DNA of 64,000 nucleotides from contig NZ_CP137142.1 in the NCBI RefSeq assembly GCF_045287255.1, positions 2,728,001-2,792,000 on the forward strand, given 5' to 3'. Both the position numbers and the translations under genes were made by a program. The stretch is from Henriciella sp045287255 (GTDB lineage Bacteria; Pseudomonadota; Alphaproteobacteria; Caulobacterales; Hyphomonadaceae). The stretch's first letter is position 1. The number at the start of each line of letters is the position of its first letter. The notes beneath the pieces are model-generated. The model was not told the DNA's origin. It ran no database searches and saw only the letters and a program-made list of their open reading frames with translations. Shown one piece after another: positions 23,963-31,681 of the stretch.

Positions 23963-25411
23963 ATGTTTGACGCGCTAACGGACCGCCTTGGCGGGGTATT
24001 TGACGGATTGCTCGGGCGCGGTGCGCTGTCAGAGAAAGACGTTACCGCTGCGCTGCGCGAAATTCGCGTGGCCCTGCTTGAGGCCGACGTTGCCCTTCCG
24101 GTCGTCAAAGACTTCATCTCCAGCATCAAAGATAAAGCGGTTGGCGAAGAGGTTATCCGCTCGGTCAAACCCGGCCAGCAAGTCGTTAAAATCGTCCATG
24201 ATGGTCTGGTCGACCTGCTTGGCGGGGAAGACATTGAGACCGGTCTGCGCGTTGATAATCCGCCCGCCGTGATCATGATGGCGGGTCTGCAAGGCTCTGG
24301 TAAAACCACCACGACCGCCAAGATCGCCATGCGTCTGGCCAAGCGTGACAAGAAAAAAGTCCTGCTCGCCTCGCTCGACACGCGCCGCCCCGCTGCGATG
24401 GAACAGCTCGCCATCCTTGCGACCCAAGTCGGTGAAGGCGTCTCCTCCCTGCCGATTATCAAGGATCAAAGCCCGGCAGAGATTGCCCGCCGCGCGCTGC
24501 AAGCCGCCAAGCTCGGTGGCCATGATGTCCTCTTCCTCGATACTGCGGGCCGGACCAGCATTGATGAACAGATGATGGCCGAGGCGTCGGAGATTGCGAA
24601 AATCGCAAATCCGAACGAGACGCTTCTGGTTGCTGACTCTCTGACGGGTCAGGACGCGGTTGAAACAGCCAAACGCTTCCATGAGCGTCTGCCGCTGACC
24701 GGCCTTGTCCTCACCCGGATGGATGGTGACGGACGCGGTGGTGCCGCGCTTTCCATGCGCGCGGTTACCGGGCTGCCAATCAAATTCCTCGGCACGGGTG
24801 AAAAGCTTGATGGTCTTGATGCCTTTGACGCCAAACGCCTTGCGGGCCGTATCCTTGGTCAGGGTGACATCGTTTCACTGGTTGAAAAGGCCGGTGACCA
24901 GATGGACACCGAAAAAGCCGAGAAGATGGCCAAGAAAATGGCCAAGGGTCAGTTTGACCTCGATGATCTCGCCCAGCAGCTGCAACAGATGCAGAAAATG
25001 GGCGGCCTCGGCGGCATCATGGGCATGTTGCCCGGTGCCAAGAAAGCCAAAGCCGCGCTCGACGCGTCCGGCATGGATGACAAAGTCCTGAAACGTCAGG
25101 AGGCGATCATCTCCTCCATGACCAAGAAAGAGCGCGCCAAACCTGCCCTTCTCAATGCCTCCCGCCGCAAGCGCATCGCCGCGGGCGCGGGCGTTGAAGT
25201 GTCCGACGTCAACAAGGTGCTGAAAATGCACAAGCAGATGGCGGGCATGATGAAGAAAATGTCCAAAGGCGGCATGAAGGGCATGATGAATATGATGGGC
25301 CAGGCCGGGGTGAACCCCGCCGACATCGCCAAAATGGGCAAAGGCGCTGCCCTCCCACCGGGCATGCCCGGCGGTATGCCAAACATTCCGGGCCTTGGGG
25401 GGAAGAAGTGA
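23963..25411 (+). CDS. ffh: Signal recognition particle protein Ffh
   Basis: The SRP54 GTPase, which binds signal sequences of nascent membrane proteins and 4.5S RNA. The 482-residue protein has the N domain (1-90), G domain with G1 GLQGSGKTTT, DTRRPAAMEQL, DTAGR and TRMDGDGRGG, and the Met-rich M domain (about 300-482) with LNASRRKRIAAGAGVEVSDVNKV. The ATG at 23963 has AAAGGAG upstream. The final codons GLGGKK and stop form the left copy of an 11-bp direct repeat flanking an inserted gene. Confidence 0.98.
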   Translation: MFDALTDRLGGVFDGLLGRGALSEKDVTAALREIRVALLEADVALPVVKDFISSIKDKAVGEEVIRSVKPGQQVVKIVHDGLVDLLGGEDIETGLRVDNPPAVIMMAGLQGSGKTTTTAKIAMRLAKRDKKKVLLASLDTRRPAAMEQLAILATQVGEGVSSLPIIKDQSPAEIARRALQAAKLGGHDVLFLDTAGRTSIDEQMMAEASEIAKIANPNETLLVADSLTGQDAVETAKRFHERLPLTGLVLTRMDGDGRGGAALSMRAVTGLPIKFLGTGEKLDGLDAFDAKRLAGRILGQGDIVSLVEKAGDQMDTEKAEKMAKKMAKGQFDLDDLAQQLQQMQKMGGLGGIMGMLPGAKKAKAALDASGMDDKVLKRQEAIISSMTKKERAKPALLNASRRKRIAAGAGVEVSDVNKVLKMHKQMAGMMKKMSKGGMKGMMNMMGQAGVNPADIAKMGKGAALPPGMPGGMPNIPGLGGKK

Positions 25412-25924
25412 TGGAATCTACTCCAACCCTAGTGCAGTACTTAACGCTAACGGCCGCTGTAATAGCAGCTGTCGCTACACTATTAAATTATGCTCAGACT
25501 GGTTGGCATAAAGTAGCGACAAACAGGATCGATTGGATCGAGAGGCTAAGGTCGCGAATTACCGATGTCGTGACACTAATGGTGAAGTTGGAGCATTCCA
25601 AAAGCGATACATATCCAGATGGTGATCCCAAAGTTGGCCGTGAACTCTATCAATCAGTGATTTACGTTACTCTACTCCTAAATCCCAAAGAGCATAAAGA
25701 GCTCTTAGAAGTCCTTCATCAAGTTGCAGAAATCGATGAGCCCATGCCGAGTAGGCAGGCCTCAGCTATGGATCTGGTTTGGAGAACACAACTGGTTCTT
25801 CGGCATGAATGGCTCAAGTCTAAAGCTGAATTGAAAAACTGGTGGAAAAGAAAGCCAAAGTTTTTGTCGCGATCGTGGCATCAAGAGGCTTGGGCACTAG
25901 CAAATGAAATCGAGGGGAAGAAGT
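25399..25924 (+). repeat. 11-bp direct repeat GGGGAAGAAGT flanking an inserted gene
   Basis: Identical GGGGAAGAAGT copies lie at 25399-25409 (end of ffh) and 25914-25924 (just before the chorismate mutase ATG), 515 bp apart. They bracket the ORF at 25411-25926. Each copy also serves as the ribosome site of the following gene, so the insertion left both coupled. This is the pattern of target-site duplication or short-homology insertion. Confidence 0.75.
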
Positions 25925-25926
25925 AG
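25411..25926 (+). CDS. Membrane-anchored protein of unknown function inserted between ffh and chorismate mutase
   Basis: A 171-residue protein. An N-terminal transmembrane helix (about 8-28, VQYLTLTAAVIAAVATLLNYA) is followed by a cytosolic helical part with NRIDWIERLRSRITD (about 38-52), a motif type I associate with uncharacterised small membrane proteins, and a Trp/Lys-rich C-terminus. I do not recognise its function. The DNA looks more AT-rich than its neighbours (for example CACTATTAAATTATGC). The ATG overlaps the ffh stop by one base (TGATG). It is flanked by an 11-bp direct repeat, and its last residues EGKK copy the ffh terminus GGKK. Horizontal acquisition is likely. Confidence 0.8.
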   Translation: MESTPTLVQYLTLTAAVIAAVATLLNYAQTGWHKVATNRIDWIERLRSRITDVVTLMVKLEHSKSDTYPDGDPKVGRELYQSVIYVTLLLNPKEHKELLEVLHQVAEIDEPMPSRQASAMDLVWRTQLVLRHEWLKSKAELKNWWKRKPKFLSRSWHQEAWALANEIEGKK

Positions 25927-26220
25927 ATGACCTCCCCACTCGACCAACTCGAACAATACCGCACTAGCATCGACAATCTCGATGCCATCCTGCTGCATAC
26001 GCTCGCCGAGCGCTTCAAGGTCACGCAGGCCGTCGGCAAACTGAAAGCCGAAAACGATATGCCGCCCGCCGACAAGGCGCGTGAGGCGCGACAGATTGAG
26101 CGCCTGCGCAGCCTTGCAACGACCAGTGGCCTCGACCCGGTCTTTGCCGAAAAATTTCTGAATTTCATCGTGGCGGAAGTCATCCGTCACCACGAAAAAA
26201 TCCGGGAGGATCAAGAATGA
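25927..26220 (+). CDS. AroQ-type chorismate mutase
   Basis: A 97-residue all-helical chorismate mutase converting chorismate to prephenate for Phe/Tyr synthesis. Features are the N-terminal helix YRTSIDNLDAILLHTLAERFKVTQAVGKLKAEN in pieces, with catalytic-site candidates R12, R28-type position (here ERFK) and K39; then DKAREARQIERL and a C-terminal helix FLNFIVAEVIRHHE. Its position between ffh and rpsP is typical of alphaproteobacteria, but here an extra gene precedes it. It starts one base after the inserted gene's stop, with GGGGAAGAAG as its ribosome site. Confidence 0.92.
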   Translation: MTSPLDQLEQYRTSIDNLDAILLHTLAERFKVTQAVGKLKAENDMPPADKAREARQIERLRSLATTSGLDPVFAEKFLNFIVAEVIRHHEKIREDQE

Positions 26221-26345
26221 TCTTCTCACCCCGCACCCCGAAATTCCCTCGTCTTGCCAATCACGAGCAAGGCGAAGGCGCAGGGGCCGCTGGCTCTGCC
26301 AGCGCGCAGCCCCGAGCAAAAAATTTGAAGACGCCGAACACCTAG
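26217..26345 (+). CDS. Putative 42-residue ORF coupled to chorismate mutase, in the rpsP leader
   Basis: ATG overlaps the chorismate mutase stop (ATGA) and is preceded by GGGAGG at good spacing, a better ribosome site than many in this window. The peptide (MIFSPRTPKFPRLANHEQG..., 42 residues, ends KTPNT) has no recognised domain. It ends 9 nt before the rpsP ATG, with TAGGAG forming stop and rpsP ribosome site together. It may be a real small protein or a leader that couples rpsP translation to upstream ribosomes. Confidence 0.4.
   Translation: MIFSPRTPKFPRLANHEQGEGAGAAGSASAQPRAKNLKTPNT
26283..26313 (+). other. Strong hairpin in the rpsP leader
   Basis: GGGGC-CGCTGGC pairs with GCCAGCG and, after a CGCA bulge, GCCCC, around a TCT loop. 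The 12-bp stem lies inside the 42-codon ORF, 42 nt before rpsP. With no T-tract it is not a terminator; it could bind S16 or slow ribosomes. Confidence 0.5.
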
Positions 26346-26354
26346 GAGATACCC

Positions 26355-26858
26355 ATGGCCCTCAAAATCAGACTCGCCCGCGGCGGGTCAAAAAAACGCC
26401 CTTTCTACTCTGTTGTTGTTGCTGACAGCCGCATGCCTCGCGACGGTCGCTTCATTGAAAAGATCGGCACCTATGATCCACGCCAGCCAAAAGACAGCGA
26501 AAACCGCGTCAAGATTGATGGCGTAAAGGCTGCTGACTGGATCAAGAAAGGCGCCAAGCCAACCGATCGTGTGGCCCGCTTCCTTAGCCAGATGACCAAT
26601 GAAGGCGAGAAAGCCCCGATTTACGCTTGGGAGCACGGCAACAACCCACAAAAAGGTGAGCCAGGCACAAAAGCCAAAGAGCGCGCTGAAGAAAAAGCTG
26701 AAAAAGAAGCGGCCCGCAAGGAAGCTGAAAAAGAAGCCAAAGCTGCTGCAAAGGCTGAAAAAGAGGCTGCGAAAGCGGAAAAAGAAGCCGCTGCTGCTGA
26801 GGAAGCAGAAGCCCCAGCCGAAGAAGCGGCTGCTGAAGAAGAGAAAACCGAAGAGTAA
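26355..26858 (+). CDS. rpsP: 30S ribosomal protein S16 with long charged tail
   Basis: S16 is a primary-binding-phase protein of the 30S subunit. Residues 1-85 are the conserved S16 fold (ALKIRLARGGSKKRPFY, VVADSRMPRDGRFIEKIGTYDP). The remainder, about 100-167, is a Lys/Glu/Ala-rich helical tail, as in many alphaproteobacterial S16 proteins, roughly doubling the bacterial standard length. TAGGAG precedes the ATG. Unlike the common operon, rimM-trmD-rplS do not follow; a terminator and a convergent gene do. Confidence 0.97.
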   Translation: MALKIRLARGGSKKRPFYSVVVADSRMPRDGRFIEKIGTYDPRQPKDSENRVKIDGVKAADWIKKGAKPTDRVARFLSQMTNEGEKAPIYAWEHGNNPQKGEPGTKAKERAEEKAEKEAARKEAEKEAKAAAKAEKEAAKAEKEAAAAEEAEAPAEEAAAEEEKTEE

Positions 26859-26880
26859 ATTCCTCTTCAGTCTGATATTA

Positions 26881-26910
26881 AAAAGCCCGCACCAATCGTG
26901 CGGGCTTTTT
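26881..26910 (+). terminator. Intrinsic terminator after rpsP
   Basis: AAAAGCCCGCAC pairs with GTGCGGGCTTTT around CAATC, with a T-run after it. It is symmetrical enough to serve the convergent DUF1501 gene too. Confidence 0.92.
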
Positions 26911-26930
26911 CTTTACCTGTAGCGGCATGA

Positions 26931-28358
26931 TCAGCTCATGAAGCCAAGATCAGCCCCGTTGAAATTGCCAAGGTTTGGCAGGGCCATATTCAGCGCCGCT
27001 GTATCCAAGCCGAACCAACGACCCAGCGTTGCCGCATATTGCTCAACCGAAGTGGTTGGGATCAGACGCCCCCGGCTCGGCGTATAGAATTCAGAGTCCG
27101 GTTCAGCGCTTGGAATATCGCCGTAAATCCGGTTTCCGGCGACCCTGCCCCCGGCAATAAAGTGGTGCGCGCCCCAACCATGATCGGTGCCATCCCCATT
27201 ATCGATCAGGGTGCGCCCGAAATCTGACATCGTAAAGACAGCCACATTGTTCCATTGATTGATCTCATCCATCGCCGCTTTGAATGATGTGATCGCTGCG
27301 GCCAGTGTCGCATGTAGCCCGCCAATCGCATTGGCTTGGGCGTTATGGGTATCATAGCCACCCGTGGTCACATAGAAAATCTGGCGCGGCGCATTCAGAT
27401 AAGACTGAATCTTGATCGTCTCAGCCACAGACCGCAATTGCCGACTAAGAGAGTCATCGCCAAACGGTGCCGCAAATGGCCCCTCATTCTCTCTGGCTGT
27501 CAGCAGGCGTTCGGCTGTCTCAACCGCGCGGCCATTCGAATTACGAATATCCTGCGCATAGATGTTGCGATCATTGAAGCTCTGCCCAGCCAGAAAATCA
27601 CGTATCCGCTGGCGTGCCTCATCATCGCCGCTTGTGCCGCCAAGATAATAGCGGCGGCTCAGCAGGTAGGGCTCTGCTGCCCCTGATGATGTAACCCGAT
27701 AGGGGCGGGCATTATCCCCGGACAGGAAGACATCGTTGGAGCCAGTGGAAATGGCTGCAAAGGCCGGATCAGAGCTTGGCGCAGCCGCGAGTGCCGCATC
27801 GGCGAAACGTCCACCCCATCCGAGACGTCGGCCTTCAACCCCAAACGACATCCACGTCGATTGCTGGTCATTGTGAGAGAACAAGCGCGGTGGCAACAGG
27901 GCGGTTCCATTGTCATAGGAGGCCCGCGTTGTCGGTTCGATCAACGGCCCGACATTACCCAGAATGGCCAAATCACCGCTATCAAACAGGGTCTTCAGCG
28001 GCGCAAGTTCGGGCGGCAGCGCCATTTGACGTCCGCCAAGGCTGCCTGCATTGGCCGGATTAAGCTGTAGCAGATTGGCGCGGTTTCGGGTCGAGCCAGC
28101 ATCGGTGTAATTATAGGCTCCAAGCAAGCCCTCACGCGCCTGCACAAGCTGATTATAAGACGCCTGATCATACGGCAGCACCGTATCGGCATGGTCCATC
28201 CCCCCCTTCAGGAAGACACAGACCATCGCCTTGTAGCCACTCGTATCCGTCGCGGCCCAGGCTTTGGCCGCCGACAGGCTGGACAGTGCTCCAACACTGG
28301 AGGCAAACCCAAGTGCACCTGTACCCGAGAGGAAGCGTCTACGTGAAATGTAAGCCAT
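26931..28358 (-). CDS. DUF1501-family secreted protein (Tat substrate)
   Basis: A 475-residue protein with a twin-arginine signal, SRRRFLSGTGALGFASSVGAL, at the N-terminus, so it folds in the cytoplasm, probably with a metal, before export. The DUF1501 family belongs to the alkaline-phosphatase-like superfamily as I recall. Fitting metal-site candidates are VCVFLKGGMDHADTV near 47, LFSHNDQQSTW near 160 and the C-terminal FGRTLIDNGDGTDHGWGAHHF near 390-410. It follows the DUF1800 gene by 15 nt. The pair co-occurs widely in marine bacteria and planctomycetes without an established reaction. Confidence 0.9.
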   Translation of the reverse strand: MAYISRRRFLSGTGALGFASSVGALSSLSAAKAWAATDTSGYKAMVCVFLKGGMDHADTVLPYDQASYNQLVQAREGLLGAYNYTDAGSTRNRANLLQLNPANAGSLGGRQMALPPELAPLKTLFDSGDLAILGNVGPLIEPTTRASYDNGTALLPPRLFSHNDQQSTWMSFGVEGRRLGWGGRFADAALAAAPSSDPAFAAISTGSNDVFLSGDNARPYRVTSSGAAEPYLLSRRYYLGGTSGDDEARQRIRDFLAGQSFNDRNIYAQDIRNSNGRAVETAERLLTARENEGPFAAPFGDDSLSRQLRSVAETIKIQSYLNAPRQIFYVTTGGYDTHNAQANAIGGLHATLAAAITSFKAAMDEINQWNNVAVFTMSDFGRTLIDNGDGTDHGWGAHHFIAGGRVAGNRIYGDIPSAEPDSEFYTPSRGRLIPTTSVEQYAATLGRWFGLDTAALNMALPNLGNFNGADLGFMS

Positions 28359-28373
28359 GCGCGTGCTCTCCCA

Positions 28374-30140
28374 TTACCAGGTGACTGCGAATGCAGGTGA
28401 GTTCAGGACCAGGGCGACCGCCGTCTGAACAATTTGCAGCTTGTCGGTCTGCTCTCTTTCAGGCGTGCTGGTATTAATCGGCAAAGGCTCCAGAACGAAA
28501 ACGATCGCATCGCGCTCTTCAGCAGACATACGCCCCCCCGTCAGAAGGTCATCAAGATGACCGACAAGTGCTGGCAGGTCCTCAACCAGAAGCAGCTCAT
28601 CTGAGTAGTCCGGCAGGAACGTTTGCAGGGAATTGTCGCGCTGCCCGGTTCGGTCAAAAGCATAGTCGGTCATGAAATTAAAATAACCGATCGCCGAACT
28701 ATCATTGACGATTTGCAGCTCTGGCGCGGTAAGCTCAGCTTCACCGCTCAATGTCCCCGGCGCGATATAGCCAGGCCGATAATAATTAAAGACAGAGGGC
28801 GCGCGGAACGGATGCTGGCCAAGCCCGCTCACAGGATCAGAGGTCGATCTCAAACGATGCTCATTCGCCGAATTGATATTCTGAACGTCGAAGGCGCGTA
28901 CCCAGTGCATGAACCGCAAGATCGGTTCGCGGATCTTGCCTGTTTCAAGCAAACCCGGCGCCGTCGAGGTCGGCGCAAAAACGGTCTCGTCCAGTAAAAC
29001 AGCAGCCAAGGTCGCCTGCAGGTCACCGCGACCTGTGCTCCCAAACCGCCGCCCATTCGGGCCCACAAAGCTTCCGCTTTCAAAAGCATTGGCCACGCGC
29101 TGCACATAGGCGGGATCAGGGTTGGAGGCCGTAAAGCGCTGAATCAACTGGCGCGCAAAGAAGGGCGCAACATTTGGATGCTCAAAGATGGCATCGAGCG
29201 CCCGATCAATGCTGTCTTCGCCCAGCGTTCCGGCTGGTATCGTCGTTCCGAGAAACGTTTTTTCCAGAGGTGAATGCTGATCCTCAAACATCACCAGAGG
29301 ATGGTAATCAGCATCCTCGTCAGCGCGATAGAAGTTCGTGCCCTTCTGCGTCAGCCCTGTGAAGACACGCGCGAGGCCAACAATATCATCATTGTCATAC
29401 GTCTCGATCTGCTCACCCTGCCCATTCAAGCGGGGGCTACCATCCATATTCAGTTCGACAACGCCTATAGAGAAGAGCTGCAGGATTTCACGGGCATAGT
29501 TCTCATCGGGCATCCGCCCGGTTCGCTCGTCCCCCTTGCGATTGCGCAGATAGGTCAGCCAGGATGCCATCGCTGGCGAATAGGTCACCTCCTCGAGCAA
29601 GTCGCGATAATTGCCAAAGGCATTGCGGATCAGAGCATCCTGATAATAGGCCCGGCGGGTTTGCTTCGATTGATCGGTGATATCGGAGTAAACAAAAATC
29701 TGGGAGAGCGCGAAGGCCATACGCTGGCGCAGCTCGTCATCAGACGTGATCAAATGATCCCAATACAGATAGGTCGTGGCATTGAACGGAATGTTGCCAT
29801 TCGATTCCCGCGGAAGCGCCAGAACGTCCTGCAAAGTATAGCTTGCCGGCTTGGCAAACTCAGCAGCGATCCAGTCTTCAGCTTGCGTACTCTGCAAAGC
29901 CTCTATCTCTGTCTGTGATCCACCCCAGGCTGCTTGCGCCAGGAATTTGACGGCTTCGGCTTCTGTATCAATCAGGGCTACAGTCGAAACCGGAGGCGGC
30001 GGAGGGGGTGGCGGAGCAGGCGCGACGGGTGGCCCGGAAGCGTCGCTGTCGCCGCCACCTGAACATGCCGCCAGAGCTGCACCCAAAATCAAGGCCATAA
30101 AGCCTGTCGAAATGGGGTTTGTCTTTAAAATGCCCGCCAT
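28374..30140 (-). CDS. DUF1800-family lipoprotein
   Basis: A 588-residue lipoprotein. The signal peptide ends in a lipobox, ALAACSGGGDS, with Cys near 24, then a Pro-rich linker of about ten prolines. The DUF1800 domain follows: FLAQAAWGGSQTEIEAL, ALSQIFVYSDITDQ, MPDENYAREILQLFSIGVVELNMDG and VARVFTGLT-like GLARVFTGL; further on, LIQRFTASNPDPAYVQRVA and HPFRAPSVFNYYRPGY. These are the family's conserved blocks. The ATG at 30140 has GAGG upstream. Partner of the DUF1501 gene; both are predicted to act outside the inner membrane. Function unknown. Confidence 0.9.
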   Translation of the reverse strand: MAGILKTNPISTGFMALILGAALAACSGGGDSDASGPPVAPAPPPPPPPPVSTVALIDTEAEAVKFLAQAAWGGSQTEIEALQSTQAEDWIAAEFAKPASYTLQDVLALPRESNGNIPFNATTYLYWDHLITSDDELRQRMAFALSQIFVYSDITDQSKQTRRAYYQDALIRNAFGNYRDLLEEVTYSPAMASWLTYLRNRKGDERTGRMPDENYAREILQLFSIGVVELNMDGSPRLNGQGEQIETYDNDDIVGLARVFTGLTQKGTNFYRADEDADYHPLVMFEDQHSPLEKTFLGTTIPAGTLGEDSIDRALDAIFEHPNVAPFFARQLIQRFTASNPDPAYVQRVANAFESGSFVGPNGRRFGSTGRGDLQATLAAVLLDETVFAPTSTAPGLLETGKIREPILRFMHWVRAFDVQNINSANEHRLRSTSDPVSGLGQHPFRAPSVFNYYRPGYIAPGTLSGEAELTAPELQIVNDSSAIGYFNFMTDYAFDRTGQRDNSLQTFLPDYSDELLLVEDLPALVGHLDDLLTGGRMSAEERDAIVFVLEPLPINTSTPEREQTDKLQIVQTAVALVLNSPAFAVTW

Positions 30141-30301
30141 TCTATGAGCCTCACTCACACCTCGACCTGTTTTAACGTCAGATCGTCCTAAAAAGACGTT
30201 ATCCAGAAGCGTGAAATAGAATAGTGATTTCCAGGCAATGTTAACCATAAACTCGCGGGGGTTGAATGATCCTGAGAAGCACTGGAGCCCAACCCTTATC
30301 G

Positions 30302-30889
30302 CTACCCCAAAATCGCCGAGCGCTGGATCAGGTCAGATGCGCTTAACCGGCGCGCCAAGTCCTGCAAGCGTGGCCAGCCGCCCTCAACCAGCTCATAGAA
30401 ATTGGCGTGATCCCAGAGGCTTATAAAGTGAAAGTCCAGATAGGTCGGCGTATCTGGCGAGAACAAATCGGGCTGCTCTTCGCACCAATCGAGCACATTT
30501 GAGATCACGCGACGCGCTTTCTCAAAATAGGCTGCAGTCCTTGTCTCCAAGCCTGTTCGTTCAGCCAGAACCAGTCGCACTTCAGCGGCCATGGCCCCGT
30601 TTAACACTGCGCGCGCGTTCAAATGCTCAATTTGCGTTGTGAGGACCTTATACTGATCGGCGCTGTCATATGTCCGAACCAGATAAGCGGCGATATGATC
30701 AGACTCGATCAGTTGCACACCCCCATCACGCAAAACAGGCACACTCATAAGAGGGTTATTCGAGAAAACTTCAGGATCAGCATCGGCAACATTGCCAATA
30801 TCAACCAGTGTGTAATCGTGCCCCAGATGATCAAGCAAAAGCCTGACTTTTCGTGTAAAGTGTGAGCGAGCGGTACCATAGAGCTGCAT
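30302..30889 (-). CDS. Glutathione S-transferase family protein
   Basis: A 195-residue GST-fold protein. The thioredoxin-like N-terminal domain is seen in MQLYGTARSHFTRKVRLLLDHLG, with Ser/Thr as possible catalytic residue, the cis-Pro loop MSVPVL and the glutathione-binding LIESDHIAAYL. The helical C-terminal domain follows from about 85. It is downstream of a 2-hydroxychromene-2-carboxylate isomerase-like gene by 3 nt, so the two form a glutathione-dependent pair. Substrate unknown. Confidence 0.9.
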   Translation of the reverse strand: MQLYGTARSHFTRKVRLLLDHLGHDYTLVDIGNVADADPEVFSNNPLMSVPVLRDGGVQLIESDHIAAYLVRTYDSADQYKVLTTQIEHLNARAVLNGAMAAEVRLVLAERTGLETRTAAYFEKARRVISNVLDWCEEQPDLFSPDTPTYLDFHFISLWDHANFYELVEGGWPRLQDLARRLSASDLIQRSAILG

Positions 30890-30892
30890 GGC

Positions 30893-31507
30893 TTAGGCCT
30901 CTAGGGTTTCTGCATGGTCCAAGGCATCTTCAAGTCGATCATCTCCCCAAAACAGCTCTTCCCCAGCGATAAAGCTCGGCGCACCAAACAGACCCAAAGC
31001 GACCGCTTGTTCCGTCTGAGCCCGCAATGCAGCCTTATTGGTATCGGCATTTGCCTGCTCAACCTCTTCCTCATGCGCACCCGCTTGCAAAGCCAGCTTC
31101 GCGACAAATGCGCGATCACTGATATTGTGACCATCAGCAAATTGCGCCGTAAAGACAGACTTGCAGAATGCTCGCCCCCAGCTTTGCTCCAGGCCAATAA
31201 TCGCCAGGCGCGCGGCGGCTAGTCCGTTCTGCGGGAAAGCGTCCTTACTATCCGGGTCCGGGCGCTTGAACGGCAGACCATATTTCGTGGCTCGGCGCTC
31301 CATATCCCGCCACATATACCGACCCTTGCTCGGATAGATGTTGAAGGGTGAGGTGCTCCAGCCTTGCGCCGCAAAGATCGGCCCCAAAAGGAATGGCTTC
31401 CATATGACCTCTACCCCGTGCTGATCTGCTAGGGTCTCGATCCGCATGATACTCAAATACGAGTATGTAGAGCCAAACTCGAACCAGAAATCCAGATTCT
31501 TCGCCAT
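30893..31507 (-). CDS. 2-Hydroxychromene-2-carboxylate isomerase-like DsbA-family protein
   Basis: A 204-residue protein of the HCCA isomerase/GST-kappa branch of the thioredoxin superfamily. Signs: DFWFEFGSTYSYLSIMRIETLA with the catalytic Ser in place of DsbA cysteines, then VIWKPFLLGPIFAAQGW, and the cis-Pro loop FGAPSFIAGEELFWGDDRLE. Characterised enzymes act in naphthalene-type degradation using glutathione; most homologues have no known substrate. No aromatic-ring pathway lies nearby. It is upstream of and practically fused in operon with the GST gene. Confidence 0.92.
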   Translation of the reverse strand: MAKNLDFWFEFGSTYSYLSIMRIETLADQHGVEVIWKPFLLGPIFAAQGWSTSPFNIYPSKGRYMWRDMERRATKYGLPFKRPDPDSKDAFPQNGLAAARLAIIGLEQSWGRAFCKSVFTAQFADGHNISDRAFVAKLALQAGAHEEEVEQANADTNKAALRAQTEQAVALGLFGAPSFIAGEELFWGDDRLEDALDHAETLEA

Positions 31508-31598
31508 GCCAAACCCCCAATTCCAAGGAACGATACACGAGAGCTCGCATTTTGAAACTGCAAACGCGGTTTAGAATTTGATCAAGCCTGAGCCTCTC

Positions 31599-31624
31599 GC
31601 GCAACGTCAGCCTTGCCGTTGCGC
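31599..31624. promoter_or_regulatory. Inverted repeat upstream of the Fe-alcohol dehydrogenase gene
   Basis: GCGCAACG and CGTTGCGC form a perfect 8-bp inverted repeat around a 10-nt spacer in the 174-bp divergent gap. It could be an operator; no regulator gene is next to it. Confidence 0.35.
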
Positions 31625-31681
31625 CCCATGTGCGCTTTCTCTCCTTCCATATCCCTTAGAGATACCCTGGAGGAACCCGCC

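Noticed and set aside
26640..26858. Possible tandem repeat or frameshift in the end of rpsP
   Set aside because: The Lys/Glu/Ala tail is usual for alphaproteobacterial S16 and the frame is intact.
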